Below, one piece after another: positions 1 through 7,729 of a DNA stretch of 13,130 bases; the stretch's first letter is position 1; every line of letters begins with the position of its first letter. The position numbers were made by a program, and so were the translations under genes. Origin of the DNA: Pleurotus djamor (taxonomy: Eukaryota; Basidiomycota; Agaricomycetes; Agaricales; Pleurotaceae). The notes below the pieces were generated by a model that made no database searches, was not told the DNA's origin, and worked only from the letters and a program-made list of their open reading frames with translations. The stretch covers positions 1 to 13,130 of the forward strand of contig JAPEVF010001163.1 in NCBI GenBank assembly GCA_029747585.1, written 5' to 3'.

Positions 1-240
1 CCACAGTCAGTAGATAAGGCAAAATGCGTGAGCGATCCAAGAGTCATCAAAAGAAGACTCACAAAGAAGAAACAGATCCCCCCACCTCCTCGCTGCAGCC
101 ATCAATCAACCAGAATGTCCGTATACACATACATACCATCAGAGCCTTTTGGCTATCATGTATTGGACTCACGAGAAGGACAAGACCCGAGGCAATGTGC
201 TTGCAATGTGCTTAAAGGAGGAGCTTCGGCTACTGATTCT
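1..240. other. Unassigned flank left of the copia fragment
   Basis: No gene is recognised here. The pol reading frame of the neighbouring element runs 28 codons into this stretch before a stop at 156-158, but those codons do not resemble the RNase H domain expected next. The element sequence therefore ends near 240. The only structure seen is an 11-bp tandem duplication at 192-213. Confidence 0.5.
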
Positions 241-2900
241 AAACCTATAACTTGTTGGAACCTTGAACGAAGCGCTGGGTCGACTGAGCCTTTGTGAGGC
301 TCTGGTCGGTATCCAGTGGGTAGCGGAGTACGGGCGGTATTGCAGTTGTCAAGGTTAAAACGCCTGATAACTTTTTGCAAATAAGTCTCTTGATCAAGAT
401 AGATCTTGGGACCTTTCCTCAGAATTCGCATACGAAGGAACTCTTTGGCTTCACCCAAGTCACGACATTCCCATTGCTTCATGAACGCGGCTTTTAGTTT
501 AAGAACAAGCTGCCGGTCGGAGCCACAGAACAATGCATCGTCAACGTAGATGATTGCGATCACCACAGATCCGTTAGGATGTGTGTAGATAAATAGACCG
601 CTATCAGACTTTGCACGTTTGAATCCAAGTTGTTCCATTGACTTGGAGAGCTCTTTCCACCAGGAAAGCGCTGCTTGTTTGAGTCCATATAGGGCTCGCC
701 ATAGACGGAAAACAAAGTCTTTCTTGTCTTGGGCATGAAAGCCTTCAGGTTGCTCCATGTAGATCTCCTCATCAAGTTTACCGTAAAGGAAGGCGGTTTT
801 TACGTCCAAACCTTCCAAGTGCCATCCCTCTACTGCGGCTAGCGCAAGTATCATACGGAATGTTTCATATCGCACTACGGGGGAAAAGATCTCATTGAAA
901 TCAATTCCTTCTCTTTGAGAGAAACCTTTCGCAACTAGTCGTGCCTTCTTACGGCCATCTGACTTGATGTCAAAGACCCAACGGCATTTTATTGCCTTGC
1001 GACCTTTCGGAAGCTTAACCAGACTGTAAACATTGCGGGCGCGCAACGACTTCAGCTCTTCCTTACAAGCTTCAATCCAAGGTTTACGTTGATCGGGCGG
1101 TAGACGCATGATGTCACGATAGGTCCATTCCCGAATATTATCGGGGTTGAGCTCTGCATTGGCATTTGGAACCGTTACAGGCTCAGTCTCTGGTTCAGAA
1201 ACTGCAACCACTTTGGAAAGCAGGAATTTCATGAACTCTACTCCCCCTTCCTGAGACATGCGAGTTAAATCGTCAATCTCTTTGTCCAAGATTTGAGTCG
1301 ACGGACCAGGATCGTCCGGTGCGGGTTGGTTGGCTTGTGGTTGAGTTTTACCACGACACCTGGAAGTAGTGGGCAAACGGGAGCTACCCGGTTCGTTATC
1401 CCCAACTAACTTCCGCCATTTTGCACTATCCTCAATATCTCGTTGAATCTCATGAGGGAGGCGTTGTTCGCCATCTTCCTCATATATCGATCCAGGTGGG
1501 CCTTTGGCTACTTTTCTCTGTCTGCCAGACCGTCTAGGTCTATTCACCCAATCCTCAGGCTCTGGCTCTGGTTCGTTAACCGGATCAGGAGGTGGAGGTG
1601 GGTGTAACTCAGGCGACGGAGAGCGCTCCGGGAGTTGATCATTCTCAACCGGATCGTCTTCAGCACTACCCTGTGGGGAAGGAGATCGGGGAGGTAAATC
1701 TAGATCATTTTCAGATCCGGACCCCTCACTATTGCTAGGTGATGGAGGACGAGGGCCTCCACCAGCACCCGATGGACCAGAATCGTTGTCTGGGTTATTG
1801 TTACTTGGTGGTTTACCACCATTTGATCGTCTGTCAGGACAATCAGACTTCGGACACTTTGGTAACAAAGTCTCATCAAAGAGAGCTTTCGTCTCATGAA
1901 AGACAGTGTTATTATGCAGACGCATGAACTTATACCCTTTGATACCTTCAGTCAAACCAATGAAGCACATAAGTTCGGCTTTGGGACTGAGCTTATTAGG
2001 GCGTACGGCATCGGGCAAGTATACGTAAGCACCACAACCAAATACTCGGAGGTGAGTGATGTCAGGAAGCTTGCCTTTCAGCATCTCGAACGGAGTTTTC
2101 CATTTAAGACGCCTTATGGGTGTGCGATTATAAAGATGAATCGCATATTCAACCGAAAACTCCCACCAGGACGGAGGAATGCACGCATGGAAACGCATAG
2201 CTTGTGCTTTATCCATTATCGTCCGGTTAAACCTTTCAGCGCGACCATTTTGTTGTGGTTGATGCGCAACTGACTGATCTATTTTGATTCCGTTTGAATT
2301 GAGCATCTCTTTGAATTCTAAGGATTTGAATTCTCCCCCTCCATCGGACATCCAGGTCTTAATCATGGTATTGTATTGAGTTTTAACCATGGCTATAAAA
2401 TCACGAGTCGCAGTAAGCGCCTCAGATTTACGCTTTAACAAGCGGACCCATCCGTACGAGGTATAGTCATCAAAGAACGAGATGTAATAGTGATATCCAT
2501 GATAGGACTTCACCGGAAACTCTTTCAAGTCAGAATGAACTTTCTCAAAAGGTTTCAATGCTCGATTCAGGGATTGCGGAAACGAATCCTGTGGGGTTTT
2601 GCCTTTGGCGCAACCCTTGCAGGGCTTAGATCGATCAGCAGGGATCTTAAGATCTGGGAAGTTCTCAGTGTGCTTCTTAAACTGACGTAATATGTCTGGA
2701 GATGGATGTCCAAGACGTTGGTGCCAAGTGTCAAAGTCTACACTGTTTAAGAGGATCGCGTTGGTCTGGACAATAGATTCCTGACTCGCAGTTCCTCTGG
2801 TCCAATAGCACGTATCGTGCTGACCACGATGATATCCAGACATGATGACAGGATCTTTCAATCGACCATCAATAAACTCGAAGCGATCTCGTGTTGCCCT
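156..2900 (-). pseudogene. copia pol: integrase and reverse transcriptase, 3'-truncated
   Basis: This frame encodes the integrase and reverse transcriptase of the copia fragment. Counting residues from the TTG at 2861, the integrase zinc-binding HHCC motif is H47, H52, C81, C84. The catalytic D,D-35-E triad is D111, D173 and E209, with exactly 35 residues between the last two. A highly acidic, proline-rich linker follows (about 340-560). The reverse transcriptase has its first catalytic aspartate at about D686 and the YVDD box at 772-775 (bases 537-548). The frame is uninterrupted across about 870 element residues. It ends before RNase H, and the last 28 codons (240 down to 156) come from foreign flank. 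There is no own ATG at the front: the frame should be entered from the protease, which lies one base out of register. All integrase and polymerase motifs look intact, but the protein could not support transposition alone. Confidence 0.92.
192..213. repeat. 11-bp perfect tandem duplication
   Basis: GCAATGTGCTT occurs twice head to tail, at 192-202 and 203-213, about 27 bp from the point where copia homology stops. A short tandem duplication beside a breakpoint fits end-joining repair, but this is inference. Confidence 0.8.
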
Positions 2901-4199
2901 TAATTCTCGGTTACGATCCTGCCGGTAGAAATAAGACGGAGTTCACCCATCTCAGGCATGTAATACACTGGATACAGCTTCATCAGCTTGTTTTGGCGGA
3001 CAACTTCGCCGTTTCGCTCGACAAGTTGTTCATAGCGAAACAAGACAGTACCAACACCCTTAATATATGAATGTGAATTGGCGGTTTTCACAAATATTTG
3101 ATCTTTCCGCTTAAAGGGGTGATAATGGGCGAAGTCAGACATAACTCCGGTCGTATGCAAAGAACAACCAGAGTCGTGCATCCACCAATCCATATCTGGA
3201 TTTGCATCAATCTCAACACTCATGATATTGTACTTATTGTCGTTCGCAGCATTGTTAGAATGAAAACGATTTATTGCGCGGGACAATCCATGTACATCAA
3301 CATTAGTAATTACATAGGCGCGGGACCCTCGGAGTAGAGAACGCTGCCAACCAATGTGATTAGAGTGTGAGGACGACTTAGGGTACGAATGAACATACCT
3401 CTCATTCTGGTAGCCAGTCTCAAGCTCGTCGAAGAGCGAGTCAGAGTCGTCGTCAAGAGGCTCTGGGCTAGGAGATCGAAGACGATCCTCTAAAGAAGAT
3501 GCGCGAAAGCGTAAGTCTTCAGGCGATTCAGACCTGAAGCGCTTGGAGGCGCGGTCATCTTCATCGTCATCGCTTTCATCATCAGAGACGTCAGCGGGCG
3601 GAGTCGAGGATGTGGACTGACGTTGAAACACGCCATGGAGGCGGCGAAGAGTCTCGGTCGTAGCAGGTTGCTCAGCAATGCGAGAAACCAGAGAGCGTGC
3701 CTTAGCCAGGTTGTCGTCCCCAATAGACTTGCAGTTGGACGGTTTAGCTTGTCCGTTGTACTGCTGGGGAGCAACTTCCTTATGCTTGTGGTTGAACCAC
3801 TTGGGCTTGGGCATGACGGGGAGTCCAACAATGGTGGTGGTTTCACCAACGACAATAGGCGCAGACGAGGAGGAGGTGTCGATACGATCAAGGAGAGTGT
3901 GCGAGGAGGGAAGATGAACGGTAGGGGTGGCGACGGCATTAGCGAAGTTGATAACTTCGACATCGGCGACATCGACGGCGGCGTTGTTTTGATTCTTGCC
4001 AGCGCGCTTGCCACGCTTGCGCTTGGGTTGCTGGTTGGAATCAGACTGCGGGGACTGTGCCTGCTTCTGCCCAGAAGAGTCGCCGTTTTGGTCGGCGTTA
4101 TTCTTCTGCTTCTGCTGTTGGAAGTTGGGGTTTGGGCCCTTCTTCTTAACAGCAGAGAGTTTGTTGGCAGAGGCTTTGGACTGTTTCGCGACTTGCGTC
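241..4199 (-). mobile_element. Ty1/copia LTR retrotransposon, internal fragment
   Basis: On the minus strand the order is gag C-terminal part, aspartic protease, integrase, reverse transcriptase. This is the copia order; gypsy elements have integrase last. Both ends are missing. On the right the coding frame passes directly into dynein heavy chain codons near 4200, with no N-terminal gag, primer-binding site or LTR. On the left homology stops near 240, at the end of the reverse transcriptase region, with no RNase H, polypurine tract or LTR. The pol frame is otherwise free of stops, so decay is recent. Boundaries are placed by where protein similarity seems to end and could be off by some tens of bases. 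A chimeric assembly join cannot be excluded. Confidence 0.93.
2900..4199 (-). pseudogene. copia gag C-terminal part and aspartic protease, 5'-truncated
   Basis: One frame stays open from the dynein junction near 4200 down to a TAA at 2900. The first in-frame ATG is only at 3814, so an ATG-based search misses the front part. The front is rich in Q, N, K and S with a basic KRKRGKR block near 4020, as expected for a nucleic-acid-binding Gag tail, but no CCHC zinc knuckle is visible. A strongly acidic D/E stretch lies around 3540-3580. The retroviral-type protease active site DSG is at about 3167-3175, inside a WMHDSGCSLHTTG context typical of copia proteases. The protease end shows the usual LISTGRI-type motif just before the TAA. 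Integrase continues in the -1 frame with about 40 bases of overlap. I saw no clear slippery heptamer there, so a plain indel is the simpler reading. Confidence 0.85.
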
Positions 4200-4607
4200 C
4201 GTTCCCATTCTGCGATGATGTCGTTAATCTTGTTCTCGACAATCTTGTCTTCGGCGACAATCTTGAGTTGAAGACCAGCTATAGAGGATGTTAGCTGAGT
4301 AGTAAAACGGCCAGTACTACAAGGACGCGCCTAGTTGTTCCTGGATAGAGTCATTCTTTCGCTTCAATATCTCATTGTAGGCACTCCATTCGCCTCGAAG
4401 TTGGTCAGAATAAAGCCAGTCGTCGGGAAATTGGTATCGAAAGCGCTCCAAAGTCTTCTCTCCACTAGCGCATAGTTCTATCATGGGACCCCATGCTTTA
4501 GTTTTCTTCTTGAGGTCCTGGACGAAAGTGATGAATGTGACCGCCGCCGCTGTCGACGAGTTGTTAGAGGCGAAGGCCTGTCGCAGGTTAGCATCATGGT
4601 TTCGTAT
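4200..4607 (-). pseudogene. Cytoplasmic dynein heavy chain fragment (tail/linker region)
   Basis: Two exon pieces, 4331-4607 and about 4200-4278, translate to a segment recognisable as the conserved tail/linker stretch of cytoplasmic dynein heavy chain. Markers are VTFITFVQDLKKK, RFRYQFPDDWLY, GEWSAYNEILKRK and LQLKIVAEDK, followed by an INDIIAEWE block. Joining them requires removing a 52-nt GC-AG intron (4279-4330), which restores the conserved QLAGLQLK reading exactly. Dynein heavy chains are about 4,000-4,600 residues; only about 115 are present. No upstream exon is visible between here and the mL43 start 180 bp away. Downstream the frame runs straight into copia gag instead of the expected dynein continuation. 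It is therefore a gene fragment. The exon starting at 4607 is assumed from a CTCCAG acceptor; similarity is weaker before about 4570. A retained intron argues for DNA-level duplication rather than reverse transcription of a spliced mRNA. Confidence 0.87.
4279..4330 (-). other. 52-nt GC-AG intron in the dynein fragment
   Basis: The donor is TAG|GCGCGT and the acceptor CTATAG, with a GCTAAC branch site about 14 nt before the acceptor. None of the nearby GT donors restores the frame. Using GC gives CAA CTA G|CT GGT, which matches the conserved dynein sequence. Without splicing the frame ends in a TAG at 4317-4319. Confidence 0.75.
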
Positions 4608-4787
4608 CTGGAGAGCATAAGAGCAAGTTCCTACCTCCATAATTGCTTCAGGCCAACGCGAACACGAAGGAAGTTGGGGAGACGCAACGCGACAAAATCA
4701 GAAGTGGTTGCTGAGAGGATTACGTAACACGTGTTTGTTTGCCCTCGAGCGTTTGGCTTGGTCGCCCAATTTTGTGCTCATTTCGCC
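4608..4787 (+). promoter_or_regulatory. Short region between dynein fragment and mL43 start
   Basis: These 180 bp must hold the promoter and 5' leader of the mL43 gene unless its transcript begins inside the dynein/copia debris. No TATA box or long pyrimidine tract stands out. The right breakpoint of the dynein fragment lies somewhere in here. Confidence 0.35.
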
Positions 4788-5289
4788 ATGTCCTCTGCTA
4801 CTCGAATCGTTGCTCCTGCTCGTCCCATATTTCGGGCTCAATTACGCTCACGTCCGTCCAATGGACACTCTGTATTCATCCCCCAAATTCGAAAGCTCGT
4901 CTTCGAATACTGCGAAAAATGGCCATCATCCGCCAACACCCGGACTTTCCTGTTAACCCAACTCGAGAGCGTTGCGCGGGAGTATCCTCACGTAGAGGTG
5001 GTCGTAAAGCAGCGGAATCAGGACGAACCGATTGTCAGAGGGTTTTATCGTAAGTACGTGTGCTGAATACGCGTCCCCTCCAACTAAGTTGCCCCATGAA
5101 GTCAACGGCCGTGACAAAGTTATTCCTCTGAATGGTTTTGAGGTGACTGGTATCCGAAGCAAAGTTCAACTGTTGCTCGACTCCTCCGGTGCCAAGATAA
5201 AGCCTCTCAAGCGCAAAACCGTGGAGAGCACGACGGAGGCTGCGAGAGGTATTTGGAGTGGTCTTCATGCTGATAGACCGGAACTGTAA
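4788..5289 (+). CDS. MRPL51: Mitochondrial large-subunit ribosomal protein mL43
   Basis: Two exons, 4788-5049 and 5102-5289, encode 149 residues. The 52-nt intron (5050-5101) has a GTAAGT donor and joins in phase 1. The protein is the L51/S25/CI-B8-domain subunit mL43 (MRPL51 in yeast, MRPL43 in animals), a structural protein of the mitochondrial large ribosomal subunit. Residues 1-27 are arginine-rich with no acidic residues, fitting a mitochondrial targeting signal. The fold begins at VFIPQIRKLVFEYC (29-42), continues through a PHVEVVVKQRN strand (67-77) and a GFEVTGIRSKVQLLLDSSG block (99-117), and ends in a basic then helical tail. Length is close to the yeast protein. The ATG at 4788 was chosen because it gives the targeting peptide; its context has a purine at -3. 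It converges on PEX10, with 232 bp between the stop codons. Confidence 0.95.
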
Positions 5290-5521
5290 CAGGTTCGAGT
5301 GATTTCCCCTCACATATTCTCATATCCTAATTCCGACCTCGTATTATCCTCAGAATATCTTACTCCGGCACTGGATTGGTCTGCAAGTACGCGTTCCGGT
5401 GGCAACTTCTTGAGAAACACAGCAGGACGTTCGAGGCGGCTGTTATGTATGGAAGTATCCATGCACGCATTAGAGTTGGGACTCAGAGTTCCAATATGCA
5501 GTGGTGATATTATACTTTTGA
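5290..5521. other. Convergent 3' region between mL43 and PEX10
   Basis: These 232 bp hold the 3' untranslated regions of two genes transcribed toward each other. No canonical AATAAA signal, hairpin terminator or additional gene is visible. Overlapping antisense 3' ends are possible. Confidence 0.5.
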
Positions 5522-6769
5522 TCATAGATTGTATATCGGGAGTAGACGTGTCAAATGCAGTGATTGCCTGCAGAGTGGACATTCAGGCTACGTACGGTTT
5601 GGTCAATTTGCGAAAAATGGATGAGAGCCAATGATGGACTTGCCTTTTCTCTTCCCCATCCTACGATGCAACTCCAACAGAAGAGGTGCCCGCATTCCGT
5701 TGCACAACTATCCGTCCGTTCTTCTAGACAGAGAGTACAGCTCCGTGATGCTCTCACCTCCTCGGGAATGGCGCTGATGTTGAGCATCGTGCGTTCGTCT
5801 TCCTCGGCTGGTTTAGCTGGCTCGGTTTCGGGATCAACGTGGTTTATGAGTGAGGAAACTGGCTGGTCGTCGAGGTATAATTCATTGGCATTACGCCGGT
5901 CAACTTCCTTTCCTTTGGAAAATGATTCCGATCGTGATGAACGGAAGTAAGAAACCAGGCGGTGACATAGGCGAATTAGGATGAGAACACCAAGGAGAGA
6001 GTAGGAAGGCGGTCTGATATGAGGGTTTTCGGGTATTGAAGAAATCTAAGCAACAGATGTTCAATGAGCAACAGGTATATGTTCATACGTTTGACCAACG
6101 TACATATTGGATTCCAAGAAGGCGTTTGAGAAGATCATGATAGGTTCCCTTGAGGTAGAAGACAGCAAGATTAATCTCAGTGGCCACCTCCAGGTATATC
6201 GGAAGAGTCTTCAGCAAGCTCGACAATGTGCGAGGTAGGGAGTCCAGCTGTGAGCTGAACCGGGAGACATAGTACGCTGGTAGTGTGGATAAAAGGACGA
6301 GGGCGACACGAGCCCGGTGGCTTGGTGCGCGTTCGGTGAATGTAGAGTGTTGCCAAGTATCCGTGTATTCTTCCCCCAGAGTTTGGATTGCTTTTGACAG
6401 GTAGAATCAGCCCTAGCGATGTATAACGAGGCGGAGGCAACGGACCTCGTCCCGTGGTCAAGCCAAAGTACATGAGCTTCGTGACCAGCTCAACTTCCTT
6501 GTCCCAGCGTGTAAGCCACCGACTTCCTGCATCATCGGTAACAATACTGTGTCTTTATTAGTAGCAAAAAATGACGATACTTACCCAGCCAAGAACGCAG
6601 GACACTCTCCACCTGGTTCTTGAGTGATGATACATGAATTAGATCGCGTTGGTTTGCACGAACTGGATGTAGCTTCAGTCACAGCGAGGCCTGCGGATGA
6701 ATGTAGGTGAAACATACCGATCTGTGCTTGCTGGGCAGCTGGAAACGAAGGGGGTAATGAGGAAGACAT
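5522..6769 (-). CDS. PEX10: Peroxin-10, peroxisomal RING E3 ubiquitin ligase
   Basis: Six exons (6718-6769, 6585-6662, 6446-6526, 6104-6390, 5644-6045, 5522-5587) give 321 residues, a usual PEX10 length. PEX10 works with PEX2 and PEX12 in the peroxisomal membrane to ubiquitinate the import receptor PEX5 for recycling. The N-terminal Pex2/Pex12-type domain includes RWLTRWDKEVELVTKLMYF (exon 3), TLGEEYTD (start of exon 4) and LLKRLLGIQY (end of exon 4). Hydrophobic stretches (for example SLLGVLILIRLCHRLVSYF, about 181-200) fit membrane segments. The C-terminal C3HC4 RING is complete: C269, C272, C284, H286, C289, C292, C303, C306. All phases agree. Intron 5 is a GC-AG intron and intron 3 has an unusual GTCCGT donor. 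The start is the ATG at 6769, 127 bp from the divergent MGR2 start. Confidence 0.94.
5588..5643 (-). other. 56-nt GC-AG intron splitting the PEX10 RING
   Basis: The donor is AAAAG|GCAAGT, the textbook GC-type donor, and the acceptor is CGTAG, with a TTGACC branch-like site. Splicing joins GREK to PECPLCRQ and supplies the last CxxC zinc ligands. Retention continues for 29 other residues to a stop and loses those ligands. Confidence 0.9.
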
Positions 6770-6896
6770 GGTATGGGGAAGGTTGAGGCTCGGGGTTCGA
6801 TGTGACCGGCCTGGCCACCCCTAACTCCAGAAATCATCCCGGAGTCAGTTCCGTCTGCTCTCACTCTCGTTCACCATCCCGCTAACTTCTGACATC
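6770..6896. promoter_or_regulatory. Shared divergent promoter of PEX10 and MGR2
   Basis: Only 127 bp separate the two start codons, which face away from each other. This gap must hold both core promoters and both 5' leaders. A CT-rich stretch (6853-6885) precedes the MGR2 start. No TATA box is evident. Confidence 0.6.
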
Positions 6897-7502
6897 ATGC
6901 CCCCTCCAGTCCCTCAACATGGAAACGAGCCCTCAATCTTGCAGAAAAGTACGTACTTGTGTTGTCACTACCTCCGTAGGTTCACTTAACGTCATGTTTG
7001 TTTTTCTGGGCCACAGTGAAGTACGTCGTGCCTCTGTCTCTTTCAGAGCTATTATTGATGGAAACGCTGGTATAGAATGGGTGCGCTCATGGGTGGAGGC
7101 GTAGGCCTGACGATAGGCTTCATTTTCGGTTCATATAGTATTCTGAGGTGCGTTTTCACTGGGTGAACCTGTGTCCCGGCCAAGATCGCCCATGTCTTCT
7201 TCGTTTCTTAGAGGTGGTGCTGGTCCTCGAGGAGCTCTTTCGACACTGTCACAATACATGCTTAGTAGCGCTGCTACGTTTGGGTTCTTCCTATCAATCG
7301 GTTCGGTGTGTATCACGTTTGCATGAAGGTTTTCATTCGCTCATCGTAGTTATTGTAGGTCATTCGCACGGATACAGTGCTTCCACCTCACTACCAAACC
7401 ATTCAAACACAACTGACTCCGGCGATGGTGTTACGGTCGAGAGCGGAAGGTGCACGACTTGTGCGCGAGAGATGGGAAGCAGAGAAGAGTCGTCAAGCAT
7501 GA
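6897..7502 (+). CDS. MGR2: Mgr2/ROMO1-family mitochondrial inner-membrane protein
   Basis: Five exons (6897-6948, 7017-7020, 7076-7147, 7212-7305, 7359-7502) give 121 residues. In yeast, Mgr2 is a subunit of the TIM23 complex that couples TIM21 and controls lateral release of proteins into the inner membrane; the animal homologue is ROMO1. The glycine-rich first membrane helix GALMGGGVGLTIGFIFGSYS is at 21-40. A loop with GGAGPRG (44-50) and a second helix through ATFGFFLSIGS (64-74) follow, then VIRTD (75-79), all typical of the family. The second exon is only 4 nt (TGAA) and produces the conserved KMKMG. Intron lengths are 68, 55, 64 and 53 nt. Residues 80-121 form a charged extension absent from ROMO1. 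Retaining the last intron would end the protein at residue 80 instead. Confidence 0.92.
7017..7020 (+). other. 4-nt microexon of MGR2
   Basis: TGAA sits between a CCACAG acceptor and a GTACGT donor. It completes ATG with the last A of exon 1 and gives AA to the AAA codon finished by exon 3. The flanking introns are 68 nt (with a CTTAAC branch site) and 55 nt. Without it exon 3 is out of frame with exon 1. Confidence 0.75.
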
Positions 7503-7542
7503 TGCATCGGGTTCAGTACATATTTCGGAGGTGCATGATGCA
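7497..7542. repeat. Direct repeat GCATGATGCAT at the MGR2 stop
   Basis: The 11-mer occurs at 7497-7507, overlapping the stop codon of MGR2 (7500-7502), and again at 7532-7542 in the 3' untranslated region. The spacing is 35 bp start to start. No function is known to me. Confidence 0.7.
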
Positions 7543-7729
7543 TTTCACTTCAAAAACTGTTTGCGTTGGTGCAAAACGAACGCGTACCAACCAATTTAAT
7601 ACTAGTATCTTGTCAAGAACTACTTGCTTTTGTCGTACGTTTCGGGGATTGGGGAGCTGTCGTACGCCTTACCACAACATCTTATTTTTCGAAAGCAAGT
7701 TACATGGTTTCTGGGGTCTGAAAATAGTC

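Noticed and set aside
1896..2273. 125-residue + strand ORF
   Set aside because: Antisense to the integrase domain of the copia pol frame, no recognisable features.
3490..4260. 256-residue minus-strand ORF starting with ATG over the gag region
   Set aside because: It is an out-of-frame shadow, full of S/P/L/R low complexity. The protease frame is open across the same stretch and links to the protease and to the dynein codons.
3623..4294. 223-residue + strand ORF rich in G, L and V
   Set aside because: It is antisense to the gag frame; its composition mirrors the Q/N/K/S/T-rich coding strand and shows no motif.
1..4700. Search for paired LTRs or target-site duplication around the copia fragment
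   Set aside because: No long direct repeat or TG...CA-bounded LTR was seen on either side; both ends run into unrelated sequence.
5528..5536. TGTATATC resembling a Puf3 site (UGUANAUA), of interest for mitochondrial mRNAs
   Set aside because: The last base does not fit, and it lies within the PEX10 last exon on the opposite strand rather than clearly in the mL43 3' untranslated region.
6794..6812. GGTTCGA-containing segment resembling a tRNA B box
   Set aside because: There is no A box or foldable cloverleaf nearby, and it lies in the PEX10/MGR2 promoter.
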